Part shown: piece by piece, positions 1 through 11,042 of the stretch
How the letters are laid out: the number at the start of each line of letters is the position of its first letter
How positions within the stretch are numbered: the stretch's first letter is position 1
DNA from: Canna indica
Taxonomy: Eukaryota; Streptophyta; Magnoliopsida; Zingiberales; Cannaceae
DNA: 64,000 nucleotides
Direction of reading: 5' to 3'
Assembly (NCBI GenBank): GCA_034359265.1
Contig: CP136893.1
Coordinates: 28,528,001 to 28,592,000 of the forward strand
Notes under the pieces: generated by a model
Told to the model about the DNA's origin: nothing
The model's database searches: none
The model's input: only the letters and a program-made list of their open reading frames with translations
Program-made: the position numbers and the translations under genes

Positions 1-621
1 GAGGTTGAGTACCATCTGAACTATCTTTGCTAGTTTTGATATCACTTTCACAAAGAAATACACCATTGCTTTTAGTCTCTATCCCATAATGATTGATATT
101 CCGAAGTCCAAACTAGTGTTTGGACAATTTGGTTTCCTAGCAAAGGTGATTTTTGATACACTAATAGCTTATAATGATCCTTAACTTGAGGTCATCCCCC
201 TCCCTCGAAAGGGGCATCCCCCTCACAAGATTCTTAACTCAAATAGGTGTCTACCCTAACTTGAGGTCAGTGGTGAACTTCCACTTCACCAAAATGGAGG
301 GCAAGAACAGAGATAAATATGAAATGCAAATTAAACACACTAATGAGACAACAACAATTTGATTATGCACTGGATTGACATGCTATAGATAATGTTGGTC
401 ATGACAAGGCAAGGGGTTGCTTGGGAAGGTTCCTTGGAAGTGAAATGATGGGGGTAATCAAGAAGTTCCTTAAGTTGAAGAATGAATAGTTTAGCGAGAG
501 AGCTAGACTGAACTGTGAGAGCCAAATGATTTATATACTAGAGACTAACATGCAAATGATTGAGAGTTCCTTAAGTTGAAGAATGAATGGTTTAGTTGAA
601 GAAGCTCCTTAAGTTTCAGGA
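1..621. other. Non-coding flank of the WEB fragment, with a short direct repeat
   Basis: No convincing coding region is seen. A 29-bp direct repeat occurs at 465-493 and 566-594 with one mismatch, and both copies contain ttccttaagttgaagaatga. The second copy lies just before an acceptor-like ttaagtttcag near 611-621. The stretch may therefore be the tail of an intron that preceded the WEB exon. Confidence 0.4.
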
Positions 622-1525
622 TTGAGAGTTCATAAGCTAATGTCTCAGCTTAAGAAATTAGAGGAGGAGAAGTTGCAAGCACTTGACAAGGTCAAGTTTG
701 CTACTTCATATATTGATGAATTGTCCGAGGAGAAGAACAAACTCATTGATGAACTTAAGACCAGCAAAGATGAATTGCAAAAAGTTAAAGAAACAATGGA
801 AGGTTTAGCTTCAGCATTAAATGAAATGTCTACTGAGTCAAGAGAAAATCAAGAAAGGCTTTTAGAAAAGCAAGCTAAAATTGAAGATGCTCGATCGCAG
901 ATAGAGCAATTGGATTCAACTCTTAAGAACACTGAAGAGAGGTATGAGGTCATGCTTGATGAAGCAAGATATGAGATAGTTTGCCTCAAGAAAATTGTTG
1001 AAAAATTGGAAGCTAAAATTGATAATTCAAGCACTGAGTGGGATACAAAGGAGCTTCACTTAATTAATGCTATCAAAAATTCAGAAGATGAACTAGCTCC
1101 TCTCAAAGGCGAAATGGCTAAGGTTGTTGATTCACTCAAATTAGCAGAACAAGAAGCGCATGAAGCAAAGGCGAATGGAGCTGAGATGTCAAACAAGTTG
1201 AAACAAGCTGAATATGCAGCAGCAGCTGCTTATGAAGCGGCTGAAGATGCAAAGTCTGAGACTCATGGTAGCATCAGAGAATAAGAAAGGAGTTCACAAT
1301 GACGAAGAGGAAGATCCTATAGGTATTGTGTCTAAGGATTTAGCACCAGAGAAGGAGGATGAGGATGAATCTGGAGATGACAATGCATATTCGAAGATTC
1401 ATGGTGCTATCTTTGAACAGACAAATAGTATGACAGAGAGCACAGAAATCTTCCCCACCATGAACCAGCAGCAAAAGAAGAAAAAGCACAGAAATTTACA
1501 TGCAGTAAAACAAATAAATGCATAA
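622..1525 (+). pseudogene. WEB-family coiled-coil protein fragment (At3g02930/At5g16730-like)
   Basis: WEB-family proteins (DUF827) are long coiled-coil proteins; the founding members take part in blue-light chloroplast movement. The 220-codon frame at 622-1284 is almost entirely heptad-rich coiled coil. Its order of motifs follows the C-terminal half of the chloroplast-annotated WEB proteins: a YEVMLDEARYEI-like block, then a WDTKELHLINAIK-like block, then an Ala-rich AEQEAHEAK block. The frame then stops. A second frame (about 1279-1525) resumes with an acidic stretch and a Lys-rich QQQKKKKH end, resembling the family's basic C-terminus. There is no ATG, the N-terminal half (family length roughly 750-800 residues) is missing, and a frameshift plus internal deletion separates the two frames. 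An acceptor-like ttcag precedes the first codon, so this looks like a genomic exon rather than a processed copy. Pseudogene or captured fragment is inferred. Confidence 0.6.
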
Positions 1526-1583
1526 ATCAATAACAAGAACATGGCTTTCTAAGAAATCAATAACAACTCTCTAAGAATAATCT

Positions 1584-2178
1584 ATGAAATCTGGAAAAAT
1601 TTTAAGATTAAAGAAATTTACCTCAAATCAGCACAAATCTAGAGAAATCGGAAGAAAGGGGCCAGCGACAGTGTTGGATGGGGGAAGAATCGTGGGTGGC
1701 AGGGGGGAGCTAGCTTGGCGATGGGCCTCCGCGAGAGCTTGTTGCGGGTGGAAGGGGAGATCGCGGGTGGTAGGGAAGAAGCGTCGGATGAAGTCGCCGC
1801 GGTTGGAGAAGAATCCCACGACAAACGGGCCTCTGCGAGAGCAGGTGGCAGGGGAGATCGCGGGTGGCAGTCAGATGAAGAAGGATGAAGAAGCGTCGCG
1901 AGAGAAGAATCACACGACAAAAGGGGGAGAGGGAAACTTTTGTCACGCGCCTGCAAATTTTCGTCGGGTTGAAAAAAATAAGTAAGGGCGTGAGTTTTTG
2001 TCGGCTGGGAGAGAGGGAAAGGTTGGTCGACTGAAAAAAAAGATGGAATGAAAAGAAATAAGAATTTTCTAAAATTTACCAACAGATATATGTATCTGTT
2101 GGTAATTTTGTTGGTAATACCAACAAAACATATCCGTTGGTAACACATCCGTCGGTGAAACCTTCTTTTCTTGTAGTG
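1584..2178 (-). mobile_element. CACTA (En/Spm) terminal fragment, family A
   Basis: The right edge, read on the minus strand, begins CACTACAAGAAAAGAAGG, a typical plant CACTA terminus. It is followed by subterminal repeats built on accaacggat/ttggtaat (2078-2160). The stretch from about 1900 to 2178 matches, in opposite orientation, the sequence starting at 21037, so both belong to one family. The opposite end was not found; the element may be truncated or extend beyond position 1. The interior (1640-1900) holds repeated gcgggtgg/ggggagatcg units and no recognisable transposase. Confidence 0.65.
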
Positions 2179-2191
2179 AATCTAGGCAACT

Positions 2192-3225
2192 TGTCATGCC
2201 CTATTGTTTTGTGTATTCCTAACCATGAAGTTTATCTTCTAGAGATCACCATCTCCCCCAATCCTTGCTCGACCGAGACTTGAGCAAAGCATGCCTTGCT
2301 CAGCCGAGCCTCCAAGGATAGGAACAAGATGGAAGGACCAACCCCAACCCTAATATCTTGTTTCCGATCTATCCTAATTAAGACATTGATCGAGCTGCAC
2401 ACCCCTTGCTCGGCCAACCCATGGACATGGAGTCTTCCCTTTCCTTGGCCGAGCCTACTAGGCTTTAGAGGATGAGTTCCAATCGTCACTTTCAGAAAGT
2501 AAATCATGAATCCACTCGATATGGGTTTAAGATCGTTCAAATGTGGTTTACATCCATCAAGGGAATTTGGGAAAATTTTGGCAAGATCTTTTCTCTTTTT
2601 CCTTGACTTAGCAACCCCTAAAATATTAAGAATCCGACAAAAACTACGGAGATCCGATGCAATAATAATTAAAACAGCGATAAGAAGGTCAAGGTACCAT
2701 GAATCGACGAAAAACTCACGAGAAACTCGACACCTAGCAATCCTAGGGGTTCGGCTACCCACCTCCCCCAAATCAACGGAAAGTAACCACTCACCTTGAT
2801 CAAGGAAGAAGAAAGGGTGGACGTTGATGACCTCGATCCTTCTAACGGCGACACAGTTTCCGGCGCCGACCCATGATCTCCCCTCCTCTCTTTTGTTTGG
2901 GTGGCGTGCGGCTCATGAGGGATTTTATCCCCTCATCCACCAATGACATAAATGCACCTCTAACTGACTTAGCCTCTACTCGACTCGATCCGAGTTCGAT
3001 TCGGGCCCCGATTCGATCCGCATACACGATTTGAACTCGACTCAAAAAGGACATCGATCTAATGCTTAATAAGGAAATATCCATCTAACCAATTTAAACT
3101 TCATAAGCCGAGTTATACCTTCTACTCGAGGCGATTCCGTGGCTCGACTCGACTAACTCCTGATCCGGTGCGCTGCACCAAAAATAAATAGATTTTTATA
3201 TTATGAAATTTTTTTGGGTCTTACA
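2192..3225 (-). mobile_element. Putative solo LTR of a Gypsy-type element
   Basis: On the plus strand the block starts TGTCATGCCC and ends GGGTCTTACA. This is the same terminal pattern as the block at 38719-42315 (TGTCACGCCC...GGGTATTACA) and resembles LTRs of plant Gypsy chromoviruses. The inside is GC-richer than its surroundings, with scattered tcgactcg motifs, and has no convincing gene. The 5-bp flanks (caact and tgtgc) do not match. It abuts a truncated LINE at 3226. Confidence 0.4.
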
Positions 3226-3539
3226 TGTGCAGTAGCAATCGGGCCTGAAATGGTGAAGGTTGGAGCTAGAAGTGGGGATCCAAGGTGCATTATAAATGGG
3301 TAATATTGTTTGTGTGCCGGGTTTCCACCTCAAGCCTTCACTTATAAGTTCTCGCCCCTTCAGAATACTTCGTCATCCCCAAGAAGGGTTAGTACCCATT
3401 TTAGCTTGCATGAACTGTAAGGAACTAAAATATCTTCCTTGGAATATTTTACCGAGTAGGAAGTGTGGTTGGGTAATTAGTATTTGTCAGGCTTGTTTCC
3501 CTAGCAAAGCAAGGTTAAAGATCTTGCAATTCTTTAGGC

Positions 3540-4560
3540 CTAGGCCTCCTCTATTTTTATCCATGCATAAAATGTTCTATGGAAACCAATGAATCCCCCT
3601 TTGATCAGTTTTATTGTTCCACCAGAAATGAGAATATAACTTGTCAATTTCCCCTGTGAGAATATTCGTAATAGGAAGCATGACATTGTGTATGTTGGTA
3701 TAGTCGAGAGAGTAGATTTGATGAGTGTAGCTTTGTTTGCTTTTGATAGTGTCTTGTTCTTCCAGCTTGATAATTTATTTTGTATTTTGGATATAACAAA
3801 CTGGAAAGAAGATGTTTTTGATATTTTCATCACTGTTGGCTCCCAAATAGTTGTCTTGTGTCCCTATATGGCGGATATTAAGTATGGATCCCAATTGTGA
3901 TCTAAATCTGTGCGGTGTGTTGCGTGAGTAGAAGATGACCGATTTTCGTAAGTTAATCTAGAGACCACTTTGTACTTCAAAGGAGGATAGGAGGTGCCCA
4001 ATATTATCGACATGTATGCGACTGGCTTTACTGAACAAGAGGGTGTCATTTGCAAAGAAAATGGATGATATTGAAGCGGCACCGTGACTAATTTTAATTC
4101 CAGTAACTTGTGATTGTTGTTCAGCATTTCCCAACATAAAGCTAAGGCCTTCCATGCAAACAACAAAGAGGAGGGGAGAAAGTAGGTCTCCCGTCTTAGA
4201 CCATGCCTCGGCTTAAAATAATTATATGTACCGCCTCTAATGGAGATCGAGAAAGATGTAGTTGTTATGCATTGCATTGAATCTCAATAAAGAAATGGTG
4301 AAAGCCCATCTTGGAGAGAATTAATTTTAGATACATCCACTCCACCCGATCATATATATGTTTTACTAAGATTGTATTTGATAGCCATTTCTTGGGAGGA
4401 AACAATCTTCTTGGACATCAGATAGTTCATCAGTTCATGAGCAATAAGAATATTGTATGAGATCAGACGATCCTTTATAAATGCACTTTGATTATCTGAT
4501 ATAACAGCAGGCATTATCAGTTGCAACCGATACATGATTTTATAAAAGCTATTTCACATA
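3540..4560 (-). pseudogene. LINE ORF2 reverse transcriptase remnant
   Basis: The minus-strand frames give RT blocks in order. They are SDNQSAFIKDRLISYNILIA (4350-4535), a palm region whose catalytic site reads FANDTLLF in place of the usual FADD (3958-4155), and the downstream NKLSSWKNKTLSKANKATLI block (3540-3833). The Asp-to-Asn change at the catalytic pair, together with frameshifts between blocks, rules out activity. The segments match the order in plant L1 ORF2. Confidence 0.85.
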
Positions 4561-5359
4561 CTTATAGGACGTACTTGGTTCATTTCCTAAGTAACCCTTC
4601 CTTTAGGTATAAGAGTTAGTAGTGTGTGATTTACACTTTGTAACAGTCGCTTGCTTCTGAAAAAAGAAGACACTGCCTCAAAAATATCCTTGCCTATGAT
4701 TGGCCAGAAGTGATGAAAGAATAGTCCAGTGAAACCATCCTCCCCTGGGGCACTTGTGGCATTAATTGAAAGAGCTGTTTTTTAAGTTTTCTCAAAGGTA
4801 ATGGGCTGAAGTAGTCATCTATTCATTCGTCTAGTAACTCGAGGGGTGAAATCATCAAGAATTTGTGCCGGGATTGCTGCGGAAGACGAGGTGGAGAGCT
4901 TCTTAGAATAAGAAGAAGCTACATCTGCTACTTTAGAAGTACCTTCTTGCCAATTACCATCTGCATCTTTTATTCTGCTAAGTGAATTAGCGTGCCTCCA
5001 TTCTTTGACACATGAATGGAAAAATTTAGTGTTGTGATCACCTTCTTTTAACCATTGAACTCAAGCTTTCTGCTTCCAGAAGATTCATCTCTTCTTATTT
5101 TGTTCTTTAATCGTTATTCCATAAACCGAATGTGTTCAAAATTTGCAGGAATGGAAGAGTTATGCAAGTCCCAGATCTGATTTTGTAGGGATTGGATATT
5201 GAAAGCCGAGTTTTGATTATCATACTTTTTCCACTCCATAATTGCCCACAATGTTCTTTTCAGTTTAGAGATCACTTGGAATTGTTTTGTGCCCTCTATT
5301 GGGGTGTTCCAGATATTTCTCACTATATCCTGAACGGCTTGTTCCTTAATCCAGTGTCT

Positions 5360-5960
5360 GTCAAATTTTAAGAATTTGTTTGGCTTTGTGGAGGATCAAG
5401 ACTGGATGAGCAACAAGCAATGGTCACTACCCAAGGTTTGAAGGTGTTGCACGTGATAATTTGGAAATTTATCACACCATTTACTGTTGCTCGTGAACCT
5501 ATATAGTACTTGGTCAATGCATGAGCTTGAGGATCTCTTGTTAGGCCAGGTGAATGCTTGTCCAAAGCAAGGGAATTTTGCTAATTGCCAGGAAGAGATT
5601 AATCTTCGTAGGTTATCACCTGAGGCCGGTGAGAATGGGAGGCCTCCCCTATTTTCCTCTGCACGAGTGATTTCATTAAAGTCTCCTGCTACCATAACAG
5701 CGTTATCATGTATGGAAAAGGAATCCAAAAGTTGTTGATATTGAGAATTACGAATTCCTTTATTGTAATGGAAATGTATGCCTATAAAATTCCAGTCTCA
5801 GTCTAGTACATATGAAGAAATTTGTGAGTAAATATAAAAATTTTTTGAAGCCAATATTGTAACGCTAAAGACTTGTTTCCAAGCAAATACCAGACCTCCT
5901 GCTCAGCCAATAGAATCTACTACGAAAGAATCCGTAAAAACCACACTTATAAAGAAAGCT
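5360..5960 (-). pseudogene. LINE ORF2 endonuclease domain remnant
   Basis: The longest frame (5396-5728) contains VAGDFNEITRAEENRGG, the core of the exonuclease/endonuclease/phosphatase fold in plant LINEs. It also has FTWPNKRSSSSCIDQVLYRF and the terminal GSDHCLLL with the SDH catalytic motif. The N-terminal part of the domain (5740-5960) is frameshifted. The domain would nick target DNA for target-primed reverse transcription. Confidence 0.85.
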
Positions 5961-6239
5961 TTTAAATTAGATGCCTTTGTTCTCAACTTCCAATATAAAA
6001 AGCAAGTTCGGGAAATATTTAGAGCACAATTCTTGAATGTAATGACCTATCAAGGGATTCCCCGGCCCTTGACAGTTCCATATAAGGGTCTTCATGGCTT
6101 AGGGGTGGGGCATTTGGGGCTGGCCACCTCCACCACTGCTTCTTCTGACATAGAATTGGAGTTCCGTTGGCGTTTTATGGTGTCAAAAAATAACAATATA
6201 TTTGCCTTCCTTTTTTTGGTTCAGATACGACCAAAGCTC

Positions 6240-6934
6240 TGCTTGTAAAGAGTTAGTTGAGCGAGCTATTCTTTTGATTATCCTTCTTGTAGTTTGCTTG
6301 AAGGGAGAAATTTCACTGGGGGTTGTATCTGAGTTCAACTCAAGGGACATCTGAGGTTAGTGTCTTTAGTGTTATTAGTGTTAGTGTCTTTCATTTCCTT
6401 GTTCAGATCACCTACTTTTGTGCTGAGCATGGCTAAAGGAACTGTAGCAGATTGGCATTGTGTGAGAACCTCCAACTCATTGACCCTATCTGGTGTTGTT
6501 TTTGTCGTCTTGTTACCTTGTAACGAGGGGTGAGCAGTAGTTTTTGGAAACCCTATTTGAGGATCTGCAAAAGAGGAATTAACTGGTGCTTTCAAATTGG
6601 TTGAGGGTGTCACTTGTACTGAAGGAGGTTTGGTGGTTGTCTACTTAGAGGTATGTAAATCTAATTAAATAATTCTCCATGGCTAGTGACGACATCAAGT
6701 CAGTAACCTCAGTTGTTTAGAACGTATTTGTTTGTCCTTTAGAGCAGTCTGGTTGCCTTGGTTGAGGATTCATCCCAGACTCCTATTTCCTTCCGAACTT
6801 GGTCCGCTCTCATCCATGCACCAAGAGTTATTTCCTTCATCCTATTTAGGTTCTCATCTGTAATCTGGATCTCACATGTCCTTTCATCATGTCTGAGTTT
6901 TCCACAATAATAGCAAAAATTCGGGAGTTTTTCA
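6240..6934 (-). pseudogene. LINE ORF1 zinc-knuckle and spacer remnant
   Basis: Read on the minus strand, 6780-6934 encodes LPNFCYYCGKLRHDERTCE, a CX2CX4HX4C knuckle as found after the DUF4283 domain in plant LINE ORF1 proteins. It is followed by a low-complexity Thr/Asn/Lys-rich spacer (frame 6335-6613). The DUF4283 part lies on the other side of the CACTA insertion (11068-11328). The protein would bind LINE RNA. Confidence 0.75.
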
Positions 6935-6956
6935 CACTACTAGAAGAATGGACATC

Positions 6957-7290
6957 AGCAACGGCTGATGCCGTTGCTGAAGATCATCAGCAACGGCCGG
7001 AGCCGTTGCAATGAAGTCGTGGCAGAAAGTCGCGTTGCTGATAACTTAGCAACGGATCAGCAACGATCGCTCGGGCCGTTGCTAAAAATATTATCAGCAA
7101 CGTTTTTGCCACGGACCCGGAGCCGTTGCGGATAACATTAATAGCAACGGCCGCTGAGTCCGTAGCAACGCCGTTAGTAAAATCCCGTCGCTAAGCCGTT
7201 GCTGTAGGTCATCAACAACGGCTTTCGATACACTTTTAGCAACGGCTTTTCCACGGACGACCGTGGGAAAGCCGTTGCTGATGATGTGAA
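6957..7290. repeat. CACTA-1 subterminal repeat cluster (3' end)
   Basis: Many copies of the core gcaacgg or its complement ccgttgc occur in both orientations (for example cagcaacggctgatgccgtt at 6956). In CACTA elements such subterminal arrays are binding sites for the element's second protein (TNPA in En/Spm). The function here is inferred from that family knowledge. Confidence 0.8.
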
Positions 7291-7558
7291 CTGGGTAACG
7301 AAAAATTTTAAAATTTCAAATTTCCATTGATACATTGATACATTCTGATACGTAACTCACACACCCATACACTCATCCACACATTTATTCACACATCACA
7401 AATACACCAAGATATACATCAAAACAATTATATTTATATTGATAATTATCCACAATAGTATAAAAACTATTCAAATGCAAAATTGAAGTATCAATATCCA
7501 AACAAAATAAATTAAACAAGTCCAATATCTCAGTAACAAAGTCAATATAAAAAAAATC

Positions 7559-9074
7559 TCACGATGACGATGGAGGATGGTCTGGATCATATGGCGGGGT
7601 CTGGAGTGCTTAAGTGTACACCGGCGTGGACTGACTCGAGGACGATGGATTAGATGATGCTGAAGAGATGCCTGCTTCGGGATGACCTGACATGTTGCGT
7701 AGCATAGCATGCATCTCCGCCATCATCTGACTCTGACGAGCGACCGTCTCCTCTAGAGTCCTTATTCTGCTACTATGATCATAACTGGATCTAGAGGTGG
7801 ACGGCCGCTCACCAGCGACCGGAGGGGTCGGTGCCCCAAGTGGCCCTAGTACGGCTCGCGCATGACCACTATCTGCAAAGCCATATACGCGGCCATGGTC
7901 CTAGCCACCTGCGGTCTCCACCCACGTTGCTGCGTCAAAGTCCTCGGGGGTGCCCCCGCGCTGCACCACCGTCTGGTTGTACGTCTCCTACTCGAGTTTG
8001 ATTTTTTGTTTAATATTTATCATAAAACTTAAATTATAAATATATAATGAATAATTTAAACAAATATATAGTTACCATAATGTATGCAACGCGGTTGTCG
8101 ATGTACTCTCCCGTCCCATGTGCTCGACGGTGAGTCCGCTCAAACACCGCCATCGGGGAGGGTCGCTGGACAGTCCCGTCATCCGACACCGTCGTCTACA
8201 TTTATAAAACAAATATATTAATTAGTACACATAGTAACAAATAAAATATATAATTAAAAAGTATACTTACCATACGGTTCGCGTGCACTGCAAATGCAAC
8301 AGAGCCGCCGGTGTGACGCGCTACTCCCCCCGACATGCGATTTCTAGCCGCATTCCGAGAAACCTCCTGCCATCGATCCGTCGACCATATTCCCACGAGC
8401 AGGTCCCATATATCCGGAGTAATCCAATCGGGGCCGTATCCCCGAGTCTCCGCGATGTTAGTGGTCCCAGCTTGGGCCATCGCTTGGGACCGAGCCTGCC
8501 CCAGCTGCCCGTTGTACCTTGCCCGGGAAATAGCCTCCCAGGCAGCGTAAATGAAGGGCCTTTGATCCTCGGCCCATGTATAGCGAGTCTGCAAAATAAT
8601 AATATCAGTACCAATATTAATCATCATGCATGTAAAAAAAATAATAATACGTGCCTCAAACTCGCGCCATAACATGTCGACGTGCTCGCTAGGCACGTGA
8701 GACCACGTAGGCCATGCCCCGTGCATGTATCGTCGAATAGTAGAAGAAATGCTCCTCGGCACTTCTTCTTGCTCGAATTTGCACAACAAAAATAAATTTT
8801 AATATTATATTATGATATAATGAATTTGTAATGATTCATAATTCATGATATATTACCGCTCCCCAATCACGCTAATAAATCTACGTGACTCTGTGGCTAG
8901 TGGAGGGTGCCACCTGTTCGGCCCGCGTGGCCGCCTGCGTCTGGATGTACTAGCCTCGGTAGTATCATCGGCATGAGGATCAGCAACAGGAGGATCAGCA
9001 GCATGAGTAAGTGCTGGAGTCTCACCGATCGGAGACTCCGAAGCTCTCCTGTGACGATAACCACGACCAGACAT
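7559..9074 (-). pseudogene. Transposase_24-like (Ptta/En-Spm) gene of CACTA-1, broken
   Basis: This multi-exon minus-strand gene is typical of the second, DNA-binding protein of plant CACTA elements. Exon 1 (from ATG at 9074) encodes an Arg/Ser-rich MSGRGYRHRR segment ending ISVIGER. Exon 2 starts FEQEEVPRS (about 8780). Exon 3 (about 8590-8275) carries YTWAEDQRPFIYAAWEAISR and ends at a consensus gtaagta donor. Exon 4 (about 8196-8077) encodes SPMAVFERTHRRAHGTGEYI. The last exon ends in a Ser/Pro/Gln-rich tail with the stop at 7559-7561. Damage: the exon 2 acceptor has cag changed to caa, there is a TAG where element 2 has a Trp codon near 7912, and a TAA replaces a Gln codon in the tail near 7613. 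The exon 2/3 junction could not be resolved. Confidence 0.75.
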
Positions 9075-9176
9075 ATCTGTCGAATAGACATATAATCAGA
9101 TTATTGTATAAATAGTAGAGATATAGTTAATAAAATATATACTTTACAATTATTCCTCATCATCTGAATAATAGTC

Positions 9177-9944
9177 TTAGAATTCTTCCTCTTCTTCCTC
9201 TTCTTCATCTCCAGCTTCCTCAATTTCATGATCGTCATCATCAGCATATTCAACTTCTAATTGAATTGACGTTGTGTCTGCATCCTCGAGTATTGGAATA
9301 ATACGATCTACAGCAGGAGGATCATCTTCTTGATAGAAACCATGTGTCATATCAGGTATCAGCTCATTTTCTCCTACTATCGGATCAATTTTTCTTCTAC
9401 CTTTTGTCTTACAGACTACACGCCAATCTGCTCTATCTTTATTTCGAGCCGGATACTTAGCGTAATATACTTGTTCGGCTTGTGATGCCAATATAAAAGG
9501 CTCATTTGCTGCCAATTTCGATTTGTAATTAACCTCAACAAGTTTATATTTTGGATGAACTTTCATGCCCATTTCTGTTGTATCGAACCAATGACATCTA
9601 AATAGGATTACTGATTTTAAGCCGAAGTAGTGCAACTCTATCACTTCTTCCACCAGTCCATAAAAATCCATATCACATTCAACATAGGTTGTCCCTTTCA
9701 CGCAAACCCCAGTATTCATCGTCTTCTTTGTAAATGAATATTCAACCGTGTGAAATGTATACCCATTAACAAAATATCGGCTATAGCACGACACAAGTCG
9801 CGACGGTCCACTAACAAACTCAAATATTCTTTCATCTATTTCAGCTCTGTGATCTTTGCTGTAAGTCTGAATCCAAGTAGGGAAATTACGATTCCGTAAT
9901 CTCTCCAATTCTTCATCGTTGTGAATACAGTATTTTTGCACCAA
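9177..9944 (-). pseudogene. DUF4216-containing transposase C-terminal segment of CACTA-1
   Basis: This open frame of 255 codons on the minus strand corresponds to the DUF4216 domain, normally fused to or downstream of TNP2 in plant CACTA elements. It has HTVEYSFTKKTMNTGVCVKG, the YGLVEEVIELHYFG block, and an RCHWFDT motif followed by FILASQAEQVYYAKYPA. It ends in an acidic tail. A TAA replaces a Glu codon of the tail compared with element 2. It has no own ATG: the N-terminal partner was removed by the deletion, so it is a remnant although the frame is open. Confidence 0.75.
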
Positions 9945-10519
9945 CTTATTTTAACCGTTAACTTCATTCTAAATTTCGGCAGCATCTCCCTACAGTTCTT
10001 CGAATACGCATATCATCTGGGCGCGTATCAGAGAACAAGAGAGATGTTGCCGAAATTTAGAATAATTAGTTAACAGTTAAAATAAAAACGTAAGTGCAGT
10101 ACAAATAACTATATTCCCAAATTGTCAATCAGAGACAATTCAAGAATTGTACGTTGTATAAAAGATCATCTACTTCTTTTGCACGAACATACAATCCCCG
10201 AACGAATCTAAGGTTTTGCTAAATCATATCCGACTCGTCGATGCATACGTGAAACATATCAACTCGTCGGATGGATGATTATTTTCTAAATATTTCGAGA
10301 CAGTTCGAGTCCATATTGGACAATTCCGACACGAGTCCAAATTCAACGATTTCGGCAAGAGTCCGAAGTGGACGATTCCGGCGCGCGTCCGAAGTGGACG
10401 ATTCCGGCGCGCGTCCGAAGTGGACAATTCCGAAATTAATCTAAACCCTAATAATTAATCTAACAAATTAAACAATTAATTAATAATTAAAAAATAATTT
10501 AAAAATACATATTAATCTA

Positions 10520-10780
10520 CAAATTCCGGCGCCGAATTTAGGTGGACTCCGGCGCCGGCGTACAGTGGTCGGACAGTGTGTCCACTGGTTTCGGTCGGAT
10601 TTCCCGCCGGTCGCAACGGGAAGAGACGACCGGCCGGCGATGTATACCTGACAGTGTCGGCAGCAGCGGGAGGAGGAAGAGGCGTCGTCGGCGTCGGCAG
10701 CGGCGGCGAGAGGCGGGAGGAGGAGGCGGCGGCGGCAGCAGCGGGAGGAAGAAGGGGCGGGCGCGATCTGCGACCTATAT
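10520..10780. other. GC-rich promoter-proximal block of CACTA-1
   Basis: A GC-rich segment of ggcggcg/gaggagg units lies between the AT-rich leader (10430-10520) and a tatataaac TATA-like motif at 10776-10784. It is absent from element 2, whose sequence jumps from an AT-rich leader to gcgcgatctgtgacctatat near 61330. It probably represents the first exon or leader region of the transposase transcript. That role is inferred. Confidence 0.5.
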
Positions 10781-10784
10781 AAAC

Positions 10785-11015
10785 TTATCAGCAACGGCTC
10801 ACTCGCCCGTTAGAAAGCCGTTGCTAATAAGTTATCATCAGCAACGGCTCACTTGTCCGTTAGAAAGCCGTTGCTGATAATTAACATCATCAGCAACGGC
10901 TCGCATGTCCGTTAGAAAGCCGTTGCAGATACAACATATCTGCAACGGCTCGAGCGGCCGTAAGAATGCCGTTGCAAATAGCAACGGCTTGAGCGACCGT
11001 TGCTGATAGCCATTG
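10785..11015. repeat. CACTA-1 subterminal repeat cluster (5' end)
   Basis: Near-regular inverted units pair cagcaacggctca with cgttagaaagccgttgctga, repeated about four times with a spacing near 50 bp. Each unit can fold into a small hairpin. The same array is at 61355-61545 in element 2. Confidence 0.85.
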
Positions 11016-11042
11016 CTGAAGACCAAATTTCTAGTAGTGTCA

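Larger units (their letters stand above)
3226..6934 (-). mobile_element. LINE (plant L1-type), 3' portion, split by a CACTA element
   Basis: A non-LTR retrotransposon lies on the minus strand with its parts in the expected order: ORF1 zinc knuckle (6780-6934), ORF1 C-terminal spacer (6240-6650), endonuclease (about 5360-5960) and reverse transcriptase (about 3540-4560). The end at 3226 is cut within the region after the RT domain, and no poly-A tail remains. The 5' part continues at 11043, beyond a CACTA element with a tca target duplication. Many stops and frameshifts show it is dead. It is the oldest layer of the 3-17.5 kb nest. Confidence 0.8.
6935..11039 (-). mobile_element. CACTA element 1 (family B), internally deleted, TSD tca
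   Basis: The element begins CACTACTAGAA at 6935 and ends TTCTAGTAGTG at 11039, flanked by a perfect 3-bp duplication (tca at 6932-6934 and 11040-11042). It is 4105 bp and sits in LINE ORF1. Both ends carry dense agcaacggct-type subterminal repeats. It keeps a Transposase_24-like gene and a DUF4216 segment on the minus strand. Relative to element 2 (55031-61561) it lacks about 2.8 kb holding the TNP2 transposase: the junction near 9945 joins ttttgcacca to acttatttt. It is therefore a non-autonomous derivative. Confidence 0.92.

Noticed and set aside
1639..2148. 169-codon minus-strand frame in the CACTA end
   Set aside because: It runs through subterminal repeats and GC-rich repeats, which create open frames without coding meaning.
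2232..2771. Open frame of 179 codons on the minus strand
   Set aside because: No domain, no homology I recognise, and it lies inside a putative LTR. Treated as chance.
10542..10877. Arg/Gly-rich frames on the plus strand of CACTA-1
   Set aside because: They come from ggcggcg/gaggagg repeats on the strand opposite to the element's genes.
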